DNA of 64,000 nt, taken from assembly GCA_027533105.1 (NCBI GenBank), contig JAPZTW010000002.1, forward strand, positions 186,001 to 250,000, read 5' to 3'. The stretch comes from Sphingomonadaceae bacterium (GTDB lineage Bacteria; Pseudomonadota; Alphaproteobacteria; Sphingomonadales; Sphingomonadaceae). Under the pieces are notes generated by a model. The model ran no database searches. It was not told the origin of the DNA and saw only the letters and a program-made list of their open reading frames with translations. Positions 26,417-37,051 of this stretch are shown one piece after another (within the stretch, counting starts at the first letter, position 1; the number at the start of each line of letters is the position of its first letter). Both the position numbers and the translations under genes were made by a program.

Positions 26417-27049
26417 TTAGAGCGACCAGCTCGGACGCGCCGCCAACCGCGCGCGCCAGGCCGCCACGTTCGGCCGCCCCTCGCCCGGATCGATCCGCAG
26501 CACGCGCGAGAAATCGACCGCGACGCCGCAGGTGATGTCGGCGATCGAGAAGCCGCTGGCGGCCAGGTAATCCCGGTCAGCCAGGTGGGCATCGAGCTTG
26601 TCGAGGAAGTGCAGCAGCCGCGCCTTGCCGCGTTCGGCCAGCTCGGGGATCTGGGCATAGTTGACCGGCCCGGGCAGGGCACGGTCCTTCATCGCCGGGG
26701 CGGTGTTCCGCATCGCCTCGGCAATCGCCATCAGGCATTCGCCTTCGGCCTTGCTGTTCCAGCTGGCGATCTCGGCCTTGTCGGTGGGGCTGATGCCGAA
26801 CAGCGGCGGCTCCGGCTTGAAGGCTTCGGCCCAGGCGGCGATGCCGGCATTGTCGGTCAGCACCGTGCCATCCTCAAGTGCCAGTGCGGGTACAGTCAAA
26901 CCCGGGTTGAGTGCCCGGTAAGTGTCGCTCAAGTGCTCGTTCGCGGCCAGGTCAACGATCCGCGTTTCGTGCGCGATGCCCTTTTCGGCGAGCAGGATCC
27001 GGGCCCGGCGCGGGCTGGGAGCGCGGGGGTAATCATAGAGAATCGGCAT
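26417..27049 (-). CDS. Glutathione S-transferase family protein
   Basis: A 210-residue protein with an N-terminal thioredoxin-fold GST domain (MPILYDYPRAPSPRRARILLAEKGI) including NPGLTVPALALEDGTVLTDNAGIAAW, which binds the glutathione gamma-glutamyl part, and a helical C-terminal domain with DYLAASGFSIADITCGVAVDF. Substrate is unknown. The ATG at 27049 has a strong AAGGAGGG site; the longer frame to 27139 is unsupported. It is convergent with the tRNA. Confidence 0.88.
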   Translation of the reverse strand: MPILYDYPRAPSPRRARILLAEKGIAHETRIVDLAANEHLSDTYRALNPGLTVPALALEDGTVLTDNAGIAAWAEAFKPEPPLFGISPTDKAEIASWNSKAEGECLMAIAEAMRNTAPAMKDRALPGPVNYAQIPELAERGKARLLHFLDKLDAHLADRDYLAASGFSIADITCGVAVDFSRVLRIDPGEGRPNVAAWRARLAARPSWSL

Positions 27050-27108
27050 CGGTCCCTCCTTTGCAAAGCAGCCTAGCAGCGCGGCGAAGGATTGCGATTG
27101 GCAACTGA

Positions 27109-27136
27109 TTGACGTTACGGAATCCTGAACTTTATT
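27109..27136 (+). promoter_or_regulatory. Candidate promoter of the TonB-like gene
   Basis: TTGACG (27109-27114) is followed after 16 bases by TTTATT (27131-27136), matching sigma-70 hexamers at 5 and 4 of 6 positions. The gap between the divergent GST and TonB-like genes is AT-rich here. It would give a leader of about 85 bases containing the stem-loop at 27177-27205. Confidence 0.4.
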
Positions 27137-27176
27137 CATCGACTGGTCATGTTATTCTGTTACATCTGCAGTCAGT

Positions 27177-27205
27177 CGCCCTGGGCGACTCGAAGGCCCA
27201 GGGCG
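27177..27205 (+). other. Stem-loop in the leader of the TonB-like gene
   Basis: CGCCCTGGGC pairs perfectly with GCCCAGGGCG across a nine-base loop, 22 bases before the start codon and just upstream of the GAGAGGTG ribosome binding site. No T-run follows, so it is not a terminator. It may affect translation or mRNA stability. Confidence 0.6.
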
Positions 27206-27227
27206 CCCAACCAGCGAGAGGTGACCC

Positions 27228-27896
27228 ATGGCCTACGTCGATACCCGCAACACCCGCCGCAACTACCCCACCCTGGTCCTGGTCGGGGCCGTCGAACTGG
27301 CGGTAGGATATGCCCTGATCATGGGCCTGGCGGCGAAATTCGCCCCGCCGAAGGACAATCGCGTCACTTCCACCTTCGTTCCCCTGCCGCCCAGACCCGA
27401 ACCCAGCCCCGAAGTAACCCCGACCCGGCCCGAGCAGAGCAATCCGCTGGCCCCGCCGCCCCGGCCGGAAACGCCGTTCCAGACCCCCGGCCCGCTGCCG
27501 CTGCCGAGCTTTGCTCCCAGCCCGACACCTGGCGGCGGCGACGCGCTGGGCGAAGTGGCCTTTCCCACGCCCAGCCCCTCCCCCAGCCCGCTGGCCAGCA
27601 CCCGTCCGGCCCGCCCCAAGGGCAACCCCGGCCTGTGGGTGACCACCAACGACTATCCGCAGAGCGCGATCCGCGGCGAACTGGAGGGCGTCGTCAGGTT
27701 CCGCCTGACGGTGGGCACCAATGGCCGCGTGACGGGGTGCGAGGTCACCGGTTCGAGCGGCCACCCGGCGCTCGACCAGGCAGCCTGCGCCAAGCTGATC
27801 CAGCGCGGCCGCTTCGAACCGGCCAGCGATGGCAGCGGGGCACTGGTCGCAGGCAGCTATAACGGCGCGGTGCGCTGGCAGCTGCCCAAGGAATAG
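27228..27896 (+). CDS. TonB-like energy transducer
   Basis: A 222-residue inner-membrane protein. A short cytoplasmic N-terminus precedes one membrane segment (TLVLVGAVELAVGYALIMGLA), then a Pro-rich periplasmic stretch (about 50-125) and a C-terminal TonB domain (YPQSAIRGELEGVVRFRLTVGTNGRVTGCEVTGSSGHPALDQAACAKL). Such proteins couple ExbB/ExbD to outer-membrane receptors. No exbBD lies in the window. It could serve the receptor at 21512-24061, but nothing directly links them. Confidence 0.86.
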   Translation: MAYVDTRNTRRNYPTLVLVGAVELAVGYALIMGLAAKFAPPKDNRVTSTFVPLPPRPEPSPEVTPTRPEQSNPLAPPPRPETPFQTPGPLPLPSFAPSPTPGGGDALGEVAFPTPSPSPSPLASTRPARPKGNPGLWVTTNDYPQSAIRGELEGVVRFRLTVGTNGRVTGCEVTGSSGHPALDQAACAKLIQRGRFEPASDGSGALVAGSYNGAVRWQLPKE

Positions 27897-27920
27897 TCCG
27901 GCCTGATACGACCGGATGAC

Positions 27921-27953
27921 GGCGCGGCGATCTTTCCTAGGAAATGCCGCGCC
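27921..27953. terminator. GC-rich stem-loop after the TonB-like gene
   Basis: GGCGCGGC pairs with GCCGCGCC, and the loop itself contains the palindrome TTTCCTAGGAAA, giving a long two-part stem. It begins 24 bases after the stop codon. It lacks a following T-run, so it is at best an inefficient terminator, or an mRNA-stabilising hairpin. Confidence 0.4.
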
Positions 27954-28003
27954 GTATCATTATGTTCGCATCATCTGATATCAGGGGTCAGTCTGGGCGA
28001 GCG

Positions 28004-29347
28004 ATGAACAAGGGCCTGATGCACCCCACCCGGATCGTGCCGGCCGGCTTCCTGCTGGCAATCGCGCTGGGTACCGTCACCCTGATGCTGCCGATTGCCA
28101 CGCGTAGCGGTGAGAGCGCGGGCCTCCTGACCGCCCTGTTCACGGCCACCTCGGCAATCTGCGTCACGGGCCTGATCACGGTCGACACACCCACCTTCTG
28201 GTCGCCGTTCGGCCAGGCAGCGATCCTGGTGATGATCCAGATCGGCGGCCTCGGCATCATGACCGCCGCCACCCTGCTGGGGCTCGCGGCCGGGCGGCGG
28301 CTCAGCCTGTCGGACCGGGCCGTGGCGCTGACCGAGCATGGCCATCTCAACCGGGCCGAGGCAATCAGCCTGGTCAAGCTCGTCTTCGTGGTCAGCATCG
28401 CGATCGAGGCGATCGTGGCGCTGGCGCTGTGGCTGCGCTGGTGGCTAGGCCATGGCATGGCGGCGGGGGAAGCGGCCTGGCATGGGCTGTTCCACGCCAT
28501 CTCGGCCTTCAACAACGCCGGTTTCTCGACCTTCTCGGCCAACCTGATCGACTGGCAGGCCGATAGCGCGATCCTGCTGCCGATCATGGCCGCGATCGTG
28601 ATCGGCGGGATCGGCTTTCCCGTGCTGCACGAGATCTGGGCCCGGCGCGATCCGGACCGGCGACGGCGGCCCTGGTCGCTGCACAGCCGCCTGACGCTGA
28701 CGACTTCGGCCGTGCTGCTGGTGGCGGGTACATTGCTGGTGTTGGTGACCGAGTGGGCCAATCCACAGACATTGGGGGCAATGCCATTCGGCACGGCCCT
28801 GCTCAACGCCGCGTTCCATTCGGTCTCGATGCGCACGGCCGGGTTCAACGCGGTGGACATCGCCGCCTTTGCCGATCCCACCCTGTCGATCAACTATGTC
28901 TTCATGCTGATTGGCGGCGGCAGCGCGGGCACGGCTGGTGGCCTCAAGGTGACGACCTTTGCCCTGCTGGGCTTCGTGGTCTGGTCGGAAGTGCGGGGTC
29001 ATGCGGAAACGACCATGTTTGGCCGCCGGGTCGGCTCCGCAGTGGTGCGCCAGGCCCTGTCGATCGTGCTGATCGCAATCGGCCTGATCGGCATGGTCAC
29101 CCTAATCATCGACTGGATCGAACCGGCGATCGACTTCCGCTACATCCTGTTCGAGACGATTTCCGCCTTTGCCACGGTCGGCCTTTCTGCCGGGATTACC
29201 GCCCAGCTTTCCGCGCCATCGCAGCTGTTGCTGGTCCTGCTGATGTTCGTCGGCCGGGTCGGCACGATCACCTTTGTCACAGCGCTGGCCCTGGCCCCGC
29301 GCTCGGTTCACTACCGCTATCCGCAGGAGCAACCCATTGTTGGCTAA
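28004..29347 (+). CDS. trkH: TrkH/KtrB-type potassium transporter subunit
   Basis: A 447-residue polytopic protein of the SKT superfamily. The four P-loop selectivity filters are visible as ATSAICVTGL, AISAFNNAGFS, SVSMRTAGFN and TISAFATVGLS. Length and compactness are closer to KtrB than to E. coli TrkH. The ATG at 28004 (MNKGLMHPTRIVPAGF) was preferred over upstream starts at 27944 and 27962, which would add an unrelated N-terminus. The regulatory RCK gene overlaps its 3' end, so the two form one uptake system. Confidence 0.9.
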   Translation: MNKGLMHPTRIVPAGFLLAIALGTVTLMLPIATRSGESAGLLTALFTATSAICVTGLITVDTPTFWSPFGQAAILVMIQIGGLGIMTAATLLGLAAGRRLSLSDRAVALTEHGHLNRAEAISLVKLVFVVSIAIEAIVALALWLRWWLGHGMAAGEAAWHGLFHAISAFNNAGFSTFSANLIDWQADSAILLPIMAAIVIGGIGFPVLHEIWARRDPDRRRRPWSLHSRLTLTTSAVLLVAGTLLVLVTEWANPQTLGAMPFGTALLNAAFHSVSMRTAGFNAVDIAAFADPTLSINYVFMLIGGGSAGTAGGLKVTTFALLGFVVWSEVRGHAETTMFGRRVGSAVVRQALSIVLIAIGLIGMVTLIIDWIEPAIDFRYILFETISAFATVGLSAGITAQLSAPSQLLLVLLMFVGRVGTITFVTALALAPRSVHYRYPQEQPIVG

Positions 29348-30017
29348 ATCCAGACGCCGCAAACCCGCCCCCGAAGCCGTGGCCGTAATCGGCCTGGGCC
29401 GGTTCGGCACGGCCGTGGCCGAAGCGCTGCTCAAGTCCGGCCACGATGTGCTGGCCATCGATTCCGACGAAAAGCTGGTCCAGTTGATGGCCGACGAGAT
29501 GCCGCACGTGCTGCAGGCCGATACCACCGATCCCGATGCGCTGCGTCAGATTGGCCTTGCTGATTTCCAGCGCGTGGTCGTCGGCATCGGCAGCGATGTG
29601 GAGGCAAGCGTGCTGACCGTGATGGGGCTGACCGACCTCGGCATCCCCCAGATCTGGGCCAAGGCCGTGCACCGCACCCATGGCCGCATCCTGGAGCGGG
29701 TCGGCGCGCACCACGTGGTCTATCCCGAAGAGCGGATGGGCCGCCAGGTGGCCCGGCTGGTCACCGGCAAGATGATCGACGCGATCGAATTCGATGAGGA
29801 CTTCTCGATCATCAAGACCCGCGCGCCCAAGGCGCTGGTCGGCAGCCTGCTGGGGATCATCGACACGATGAAGGATCACGGCGTGGCGATCATCGGCGTG
29901 AAACCGAAGGATGGCCCGTTCCGCCACGTGACGCAGGACATCGTGATCCAGGCGGACGACCTGCTGGTCGTCGCCGGTTGCAACGAAGCCTGCGAGGCCT
30001 TCGCGGCGCTGGATTGA
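29337..30017 (+). CDS. trkA: TrkA/KtrA-type potassium uptake regulatory protein
   Basis: A 226-residue RCK protein that binds nucleotide and gates the transporter at the inner face of the membrane. The Rossmann motif VIGLGRFGTAVAEAL and the acidic strand end VLAIDSDE form the RCK-N domain; a TrkA-C domain follows from about residue 140. It starts at TTG (29337), 11 bases inside the trkH gene, with AGGAG seven bases upstream, so expression depends on trkH translation. It has one RCK unit, like KtrA, not the two of E. coli TrkA. Confidence 0.9.
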   Translation: MLAKSRRRKPAPEAVAVIGLGRFGTAVAEALLKSGHDVLAIDSDEKLVQLMADEMPHVLQADTTDPDALRQIGLADFQRVVVGIGSDVEASVLTVMGLTDLGIPQIWAKAVHRTHGRILERVGAHHVVYPEERMGRQVARLVTGKMIDAIEFDEDFSIIKTRAPKALVGSLLGIIDTMKDHGVAIIGVKPKDGPFRHVTQDIVIQADDLLVVAGCNEACEAFAALD

Positions 30018-30026
30018 GCCCCGGGG

Positions 30027-30815
30027 TCAGCGCCCCTTGAAGGCGGCCGGACGCTTTTCGAGGAAGGACTGGACGCCTTCCTTGAAATCCTCGCTGGCGA
30101 ACAGCGGCAGCAGTTGCAGGTAGACGTGCTGGACGTGGGTTTCGAAGCTTTCGTCCAGCCCCATGCGCATCATCCGCTTGGATGCCAGCACTGCCAGGGG
30201 CGCATTGGCAGCAATTTCTTCGGCCATGGAACGCGCCTTGGCGGCGACCTCGTCAGCCGGGACCACATGGTTGGCGAGGCCCTCGGCCAGGCAATCGGCC
30301 GCGCTCAGCGTGCGGCCGGTAAAGATGATTTCCGCCGCCTTGGCCCAGCCGAGCATGCGCGGCAGGAACCAGGTGCCGCCGCTTTCGGGCACGATCCCGC
30401 GCTTGACGAAGGCGGCAGCCAGCTTGGCATTGTCAGCCATGATGCGGATATCGCAGCCCAGTGCGAGGTCCATGCCATAGCCCGCGGCCGAGCCGTTGAG
30501 CGCGCAGATCACCGGCTTGTCCATCGCGAAAAGGACCGTCGGCGGCGTATTGCGCAGATCGATCGTGGCAGGAAACTTGCGGTTGGCACCGCCGATTCCC
30601 TCGCCCGACGATGCCTCGTTAAGGTCAAGACCAGCGCAGAACGCCCGGCCTGTCCCGGTCAGGATAACCACCCTGACCTGCGGGTCCTCGTTCACCGCCA
30701 CCAGCGTCCGCGTCAGCTCGTCGAGCATGGCCGAGGAGATGGTGTTCATCCGCTCGGGCTGGTTCAGCGTGATGGTGGCGATGTGGTCGGAAACCTCGCA
30801 GATCAGGGCGCTCAT
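30027..30815 (-). CDS. Enoyl-CoA hydratase/isomerase family protein
   Basis: A 262-residue crotonase-fold enzyme. It begins MSALICEVSDHIATITLNQPERMNTIS and has the oxyanion hole stretch VCALNGSAAGYGMDLALGCDIRIM and the later IVPESGGTWFLPRMLG, with Glu in the usual catalytic place. It probably hydrates an enoyl-CoA in a beta-oxidation-like route. It starts five bases after the thiolase gene stop, so the two are cotranscribed from the promoter region near 32.1 kb. Confidence 0.9.
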   Translation of the reverse strand: MSALICEVSDHIATITLNQPERMNTISSAMLDELTRTLVAVNEDPQVRVVILTGTGRAFCAGLDLNEASSGEGIGGANRKFPATIDLRNTPPTVLFAMDKPVICALNGSAAGYGMDLALGCDIRIMADNAKLAAAFVKRGIVPESGGTWFLPRMLGWAKAAEIIFTGRTLSAADCLAEGLANHVVPADEVAAKARSMAEEIAANAPLAVLASKRMMRMGLDESFETHVQHVYLQLLPLFASEDFKEGVQSFLEKRPAAFKGR

Positions 30816-30820
30816 GTGGT

Positions 30821-32071
30821 TCAGATCCGCTCGATGATGATCGCCGGAGCCATGCCGCCAGCGGCGCACATGGTGACGAGGCCATAGCGGCCGCCCGAAC
30901 GCTCAAGCTCGTCCAGCGCGGTGCCGATCAGGATCGAGCCGGTGGCGCCGATCGGGTGGCCCAGCGCCATCGCGCCGCCGTTGATGTTGACCTTGTCGCG
31001 ATCGAGCTCGAGGTCGCGGATGAACTTTTCGGCCACCACAGCGAATGCCTCGTTGATTTCCCAGACGTCGATGTCGTCCTTCTTGAGACCGGCCTTTTCC
31101 AACACCTTCTTGGCGGCCGGAACCGGGGCGTTGAGCATCAGCGTGGGGCAATCGCCCTGGTTGGCATAGGCCACGATCCGGCCGCGCGGCTTGAGACCGT
31201 GCTTGTCCGCATATTCCTTGCTGGTGATCAGGATCGCGGCGGCGCCATCGACCACGCCCGAGCTGTTGCCGGCATGGTGCACGCCCTGCCAGTCCAGTTC
31301 GGGATAGACGCGCTGGATCTGCTTCTTGAAGGTTACCCCGCCGCCCAGGTCGAAATTGGCCATGGCATCGAAGCTGGCCTTGAGCGCCGAAAGCCCTTCC
31401 ATGGTGGTTTCGGGGCGCGGGAATTCCTCGTGATCGAGGGCGACGGTGCCGTCCTCGTTGTAAACGGTGACCACCGACTTGTCGAAGCGGCCTTCGCGGA
31501 TCGCGCGGGCGGCGCGTTCCTGGCTTACGAGGGCCAGGGCGTCGAGCGCCTCGCGCGGGATGCCTTCGCGTGCGGCGATCGCGTCACCGCAGACGCCCTG
31601 GTGGCTCTGCGGGTGGATCGCGTCGAGCGCGCGGTTGCCCGAACCCATGCCCAGCGGCTTGATTCCGCCATTGGCCAGTTCCGCGCCATAGGACTGGGTA
31701 AAGCTCATCATCTCGGTCCCGCCGGCGATGACGCAGTCTTCCATGCCCGACATGACCGTGGCCGCAGCCAGGTTCACCGAGGTGATGCCGCCGCCACAGA
31801 ACCGATCCAGCGTGGTGCCGCTGGCCGAAATGTCATAGCCGGCGGCCAGCGCGGCCATGCGGCCCATGTCGCCGCCCTGCTTGCCGTTCTGGCTGGAGCA
31901 CGACCAGATGATGTCATCCACCGTGGCGGTGTTCAGGTTGTTGCGATCCTTGATCGCCTTGAGGCAAGTGGCGGCAAGATGCTGCGGGTGCAGGTGCGAC
32001 AGCGCGCCCTTGCCGGGCTTGCCGATCCCGCGCGGGGTGCGGACGGCGTCGATGATATAGGCTTCGGCCAT
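30821..32071 (-). CDS. Acetyl-CoA C-acyltransferase (thiolase)
   Basis: A 416-residue canonical thiolase. The nucleophilic cysteine is Cys92 in LDRFCGGGITSV; NEAFAVVAEKF, GGAMALGHPIGATGS and the C-terminal CAAGGMAPAIIIE carry the remaining active-site residues. It should cleave a 3-ketoacyl-CoA with CoA. The ATG at 32071 has GAGGA nearby; the frame to 32116 is unsupported. It is divergent from a thiolase-like gene that lacks this cysteine, across a shared regulatory region. Confidence 0.93.
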   Translation of the reverse strand: MAEAYIIDAVRTPRGIGKPGKGALSHLHPQHLAATCLKAIKDRNNLNTATVDDIIWSCSSQNGKQGGDMGRMAALAAGYDISASGTTLDRFCGGGITSVNLAAATVMSGMEDCVIAGGTEMMSFTQSYGAELANGGIKPLGMGSGNRALDAIHPQSHQGVCGDAIAAREGIPREALDALALVSQERAARAIREGRFDKSVVTVYNEDGTVALDHEEFPRPETTMEGLSALKASFDAMANFDLGGGVTFKKQIQRVYPELDWQGVHHAGNSSGVVDGAAAILITSKEYADKHGLKPRGRIVAYANQGDCPTLMLNAPVPAAKKVLEKAGLKKDDIDVWEINEAFAVVAEKFIRDLELDRDKVNINGGAMALGHPIGATGSILIGTALDELERSGGRYGLVTMCAAGGMAPAIIIERI

Positions 32072-32123
32072 GGCGGTTCCTCCTCGGTCAGAAATGCAGT
32101 TGCGGGCCTGTTGCAAACCTGCT

Positions 32124-32152
32124 TTGACTCCGGTTTAACCGATCAATTAAAT
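32124..32152 (+). promoter_or_regulatory. Candidate promoter of the thiolase-like gene
   Basis: TTGACT (32124-32129) and TTAAAT (32147-32152) are separated by 17 bases and match sigma-70 hexamers at 5 and 4 of 6 positions. The -10 hexamer overlaps the palindrome at 32134-32151, so a bound repressor would block it. Confidence 0.5.
32134..32151. promoter_or_regulatory. Candidate operator, imperfect copy
   Basis: TTTAACCG-AT-CAATTAAA is an imperfect inverted repeat (six of eight positions paired) between the divergent thiolase and thiolase-like genes. It matches the perfect palindrome at 38206-38223 in outer bases, spacing and length. A TetR-type repressor is a reasonable reader; no regulator gene is in the window. 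Confidence 0.5.
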
Positions 32153-32170
32153 TGCGCAAGGATTGATGCA

Positions 32171-33661
32171 ATGAATCCCGACCTGCTGCCTGTCATCGTT
32201 GGCGTTGGCCAGATCAACGACCGGCCCGAAAACCCGCTGGAAGGCCGCGATCCGGTGGCGCTGATGGCCGATGCCCTGCGCGCGGCGGAGGCCGATGCCG
32301 GGGTGCCGCTGCTGGCCGATGCGGACTGGCTGGGGGTCGTGGCGCAGATTGCTTTTCCCGACATCACCGATGCCAGCGCGCCCGTGGCCGCCGCAATCGG
32401 CGCGGCCAAGGCCGAACTGACCCAGTCGAAGGGCCCCAATGGCGACAGCCCGATCCTGCTGCTGAACGAGGCGGCGAACCGGATCGGCGCGGGCGAGATC
32501 GGCATCGCGCTGGTTACCGGTGGCGAGGCACTGCGCACCGCCGGGGCGCGCAAGGCGGCCGCATCCGGCGGGCAGAAGGGCGATGCCCTGCGCGATGCGA
32601 CGCACCGTGTCCGGCTGGGCTACGCTCAAAGCCACGGGCTGGTCGTGCCGACCGATGTCTATCCGCTTTACGAGAATGCCCTGCGCGCCCATCTCGGCCA
32701 GACGCTGGACGAGGCCCAGGCCGAAAGCGGCGAGATCTGGAGCCGTTTTTCGGAAGTGGCCGCCGCCAACCCGGCCGCCTGGATCAGGAAGCCGGTCAGC
32801 GCCGCCGAGGTGGTGACGCCCAGTGACAAGAACCGCCCGATTGCCTTCCCCTATACCAAGCTGCAGGTCGCCAATGCAGCGGTCAACCAGGGTGCCGGGT
32901 TCATCGTGATGTCGGCTGGCGAAGCCCGGCGGCGCGGCATTCCAGAAGCCAAGTGGATCTATGTCGGCAACGGCGCCGCCGCGCACGAGCCGGGGGCGAT
33001 CCTGGCCCGCGATGGCTATGTCCACAGCGCCGGGATGGAAGTCTCGATCCGCAAGACGATGGAACTGAACCAGCTTGGCACGGCCGATCTCGCCGCGGTC
33101 GAACTCTATTCCTGCTTCCCCTGCGTCCCCAAGATGGCGCGCCGTGTGCTGGATTGGCCGGTCGAAAAGCCCGCGACCGTATTCGGCGGGCTGACCTTTG
33201 GCGGCGGCCCGATCGGCAATTACATGAGCCATGCCGTCGCCAGCATGGTGCTGGAACTGCGCGAGCGCGGCGGCACCGGCCTGCTCTTCGCCAATGGCGG
33301 CTATGCCACGCATAACCACACCATAGCGGTCGGCACGGCCCCGATCCCGGCGGCGAGCTTTCCCCGGCCATACGATTTCCAGGCCGAGGCGGATGCCTTG
33401 CGCGGCCCGGTGCCGGAACTGGACGAAGGCTATGCCGGGCCGGCCACGGTCGAGAGCTATACCGTGTTCTATGACCGCGAAGGCCAGCCCCGGTCGGGCG
33501 TGGTCGTGGCGCGCACCGACGCCGGCAAGCGGACACTGGCGCACGTTCCTGCCAATGATGTGGCGACCATCGCGCGGCTGCAGGGCGAAGGCGCCGAGCC
33601 GGTGGGTGCCAGCGGCACGATCACCGCTGGCGAGCCGCTGCGCACCTGGCGGTTTGCCTAG
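32171..33661 (+). CDS. Thiolase-like protein (TLP1-like) lacking the nucleophilic cysteine
   Basis: A 496-residue protein of the thiolase superfamily. Recognisable parts are LPVIVGVGQINDRP, NEAANRIGAGEIGIALVTGGEALR, LYSCFPCVPKMARR, GGLTFGGGPIGNY and NGGYATHNH. At the position of the usual nucleophilic cysteine it reads NGDSPILLLNEA, with Ser93 instead. A C-terminal ~90-residue domain (TVESYTVFYDREGQP...) looks like the additional domain of mycobacterial thiolase-like protein type 1. It may not be a thiolase in activity. It is transcribed divergently from a canonical thiolase. Start ATG at 32171; the same frame extends upstream only as antisense to the thiolase gene. Confidence 0.82.
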   Translation: MNPDLLPVIVGVGQINDRPENPLEGRDPVALMADALRAAEADAGVPLLADADWLGVVAQIAFPDITDASAPVAAAIGAAKAELTQSKGPNGDSPILLLNEAANRIGAGEIGIALVTGGEALRTAGARKAAASGGQKGDALRDATHRVRLGYAQSHGLVVPTDVYPLYENALRAHLGQTLDEAQAESGEIWSRFSEVAAANPAAWIRKPVSAAEVVTPSDKNRPIAFPYTKLQVANAAVNQGAGFIVMSAGEARRRGIPEAKWIYVGNGAAAHEPGAILARDGYVHSAGMEVSIRKTMELNQLGTADLAAVELYSCFPCVPKMARRVLDWPVEKPATVFGGLTFGGGPIGNYMSHAVASMVLELRERGGTGLLFANGGYATHNHTIAVGTAPIPAASFPRPYDFQAEADALRGPVPELDEGYAGPATVESYTVFYDREGQPRSGVVVARTDAGKRTLAHVPANDVATIARLQGEGAEPVGASGTITAGEPLRTWRFA

Positions 33662-33664
33662 GCC

Positions 33665-35832
<2,168 letters not shown>

Positions 35833-35839
35833 GCCGCGA

Positions 35840-37051
35840 TCAGGCCGGGATCGCGTTGAACGGCACGCCCTTGTCCGGACGGTGATCCTGCGGCAGGCCC
35901 AGCACCTTTTCGGCGATGGTGTTCAGCAGGACCTCGTCCGAACCGCCGGCGATGCGGCCCGTGGGCGCATTGAGCCAGCTGGTGCCCCAGTCTTCCTTCA
36001 CATAGGCGTGGGGATCGAAATCGAAGGCCTGGTTGCCTTGCAGGTCGAGCGCCATTTCCGACAGCTTCTGACGGCTGCGCACCGCGACCAGCTTTTGCAA
36101 GGACCCTTCCGGCCCCGGCTGCATCCCGGCCTGCATCATCGCGAAAGCACGCTTGGTGATGCTGTCCAGCCCCGCGCGCATCGCGTGGTTGCGGGCGATG
36201 GCCGAACGGATGCGGCCGTCCTTCAGCGCGGGCTTGCCATTGATTGCCAGATCGCGCGCGGTATCGACAAACAGGTCGAGGTGCGGGCCGAACCCGGCGC
36301 TGTCGGTGGCGATATAGCGTTCGATCATCAGCGTGTGCAGCGCCACGCCAAAGCCGCCGCCCACTTCACCCATGCGCTGGCTGTCTTCCAGCCGCACGGC
36401 ATCGAAGAACACCTCGTTCACATGGCTGTCACCACCGGCGAGCTTGATCGGGCGGACCTCGACGCCCTCGGCGCGCATGTCGACCCAGAAGTAGGTCAGG
36501 CCCTTGTGCTTCTCGACCGTCGGATCGGTGCGGACCACGATCACGCCATAATCGCAGTACTGCGCCCAGCTGGTCCAGATCTTCTGCCCGGTCATGCGCC
36601 AGCCGTTGCCATCGGGCTCGGCCTTGGTGCGCAGCGCCGCAAGGTCGGAACCGCCCGAGGGTTCGGAGAACAGCTGGCACCAGATTTCCTCGCCCCGCAG
36701 CGCCTTGATCACGCGCTCCTTCACCCAGGCGCGATCCTGGCCATAGTGGATCAGGATCGGGATCGGCATGCCCAGCGAAATGCCGAAATAGACGTTCGGC
36801 ATGCCGAACTGCATCTCTTCGCTGTCATAAGCGATCTTGTGCATGTTCGAGAGGCCCTGACCGCCAATTTCGGTCGGCCAGTTGATCCCGGCAAACCCGG
36901 CATCGAACTTTTCGGCCATGTACTGGCGGCCCAGCGCCAGGTCTTCCTCGACCGTCAGGTTCAGCTTGCCGCGGGCCGCGCGCGAATACTTCGGCGCCAC
37001 CGATTCAAGCCAGGCGCGCGCCTTGGCGCGATAGGTTTCGATCTCGCTCAT
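35840..37051 (-). CDS. Acyl-CoA dehydrogenase family protein (403 aa)
   Basis: A full-length acyl-CoA dehydrogenase with LFSEPSGGSDLAALRTKAE, WRMTGQKIWTSWAQYCDYG and the C-terminal GRIAGGSDEVLLNTIAEKVLGLP. The sequence type resembles the larger subunit of two-gene steroid acyl-CoA dehydrogenases of actinobacteria. Its start overlaps the upstream 364-aa paralogue by four bases, which fits a heteromeric enzyme. Confidence 0.88.
   Translation of the reverse strand: MSEIETYRAKARAWLESVAPKYSRAARGKLNLTVEEDLALGRQYMAEKFDAGFAGINWPTEIGGQGLSNMHKIAYDSEEMQFGMPNVYFGISLGMPIPILIHYGQDRAWVKERVIKALRGEEIWCQLFSEPSGGSDLAALRTKAEPDGNGWRMTGQKIWTSWAQYCDYGVIVVRTDPTVEKHKGLTYFWVDMRAEGVEVRPIKLAGGDSHVNEVFFDAVRLEDSQRMGEVGGGFGVALHTLMIERYIATDSAGFGPHLDLFVDTARDLAINGKPALKDGRIRSAIARNHAMRAGLDSITKRAFAMMQAGMQPGPEGSLQKLVAVRSRQKLSEMALDLQGNQAFDFDPHAYVKEDWGTSWLNAPTGRIAGGSDEVLLNTIAEKVLGLPQDHRPDKGVPFNAIPA

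Noticed and set aside
30956..32170. Large N-terminal extension of the thiolase-like protein
   Set aside because: This part is antisense to the canonical thiolase; family similarity begins at the ATG at 32171.
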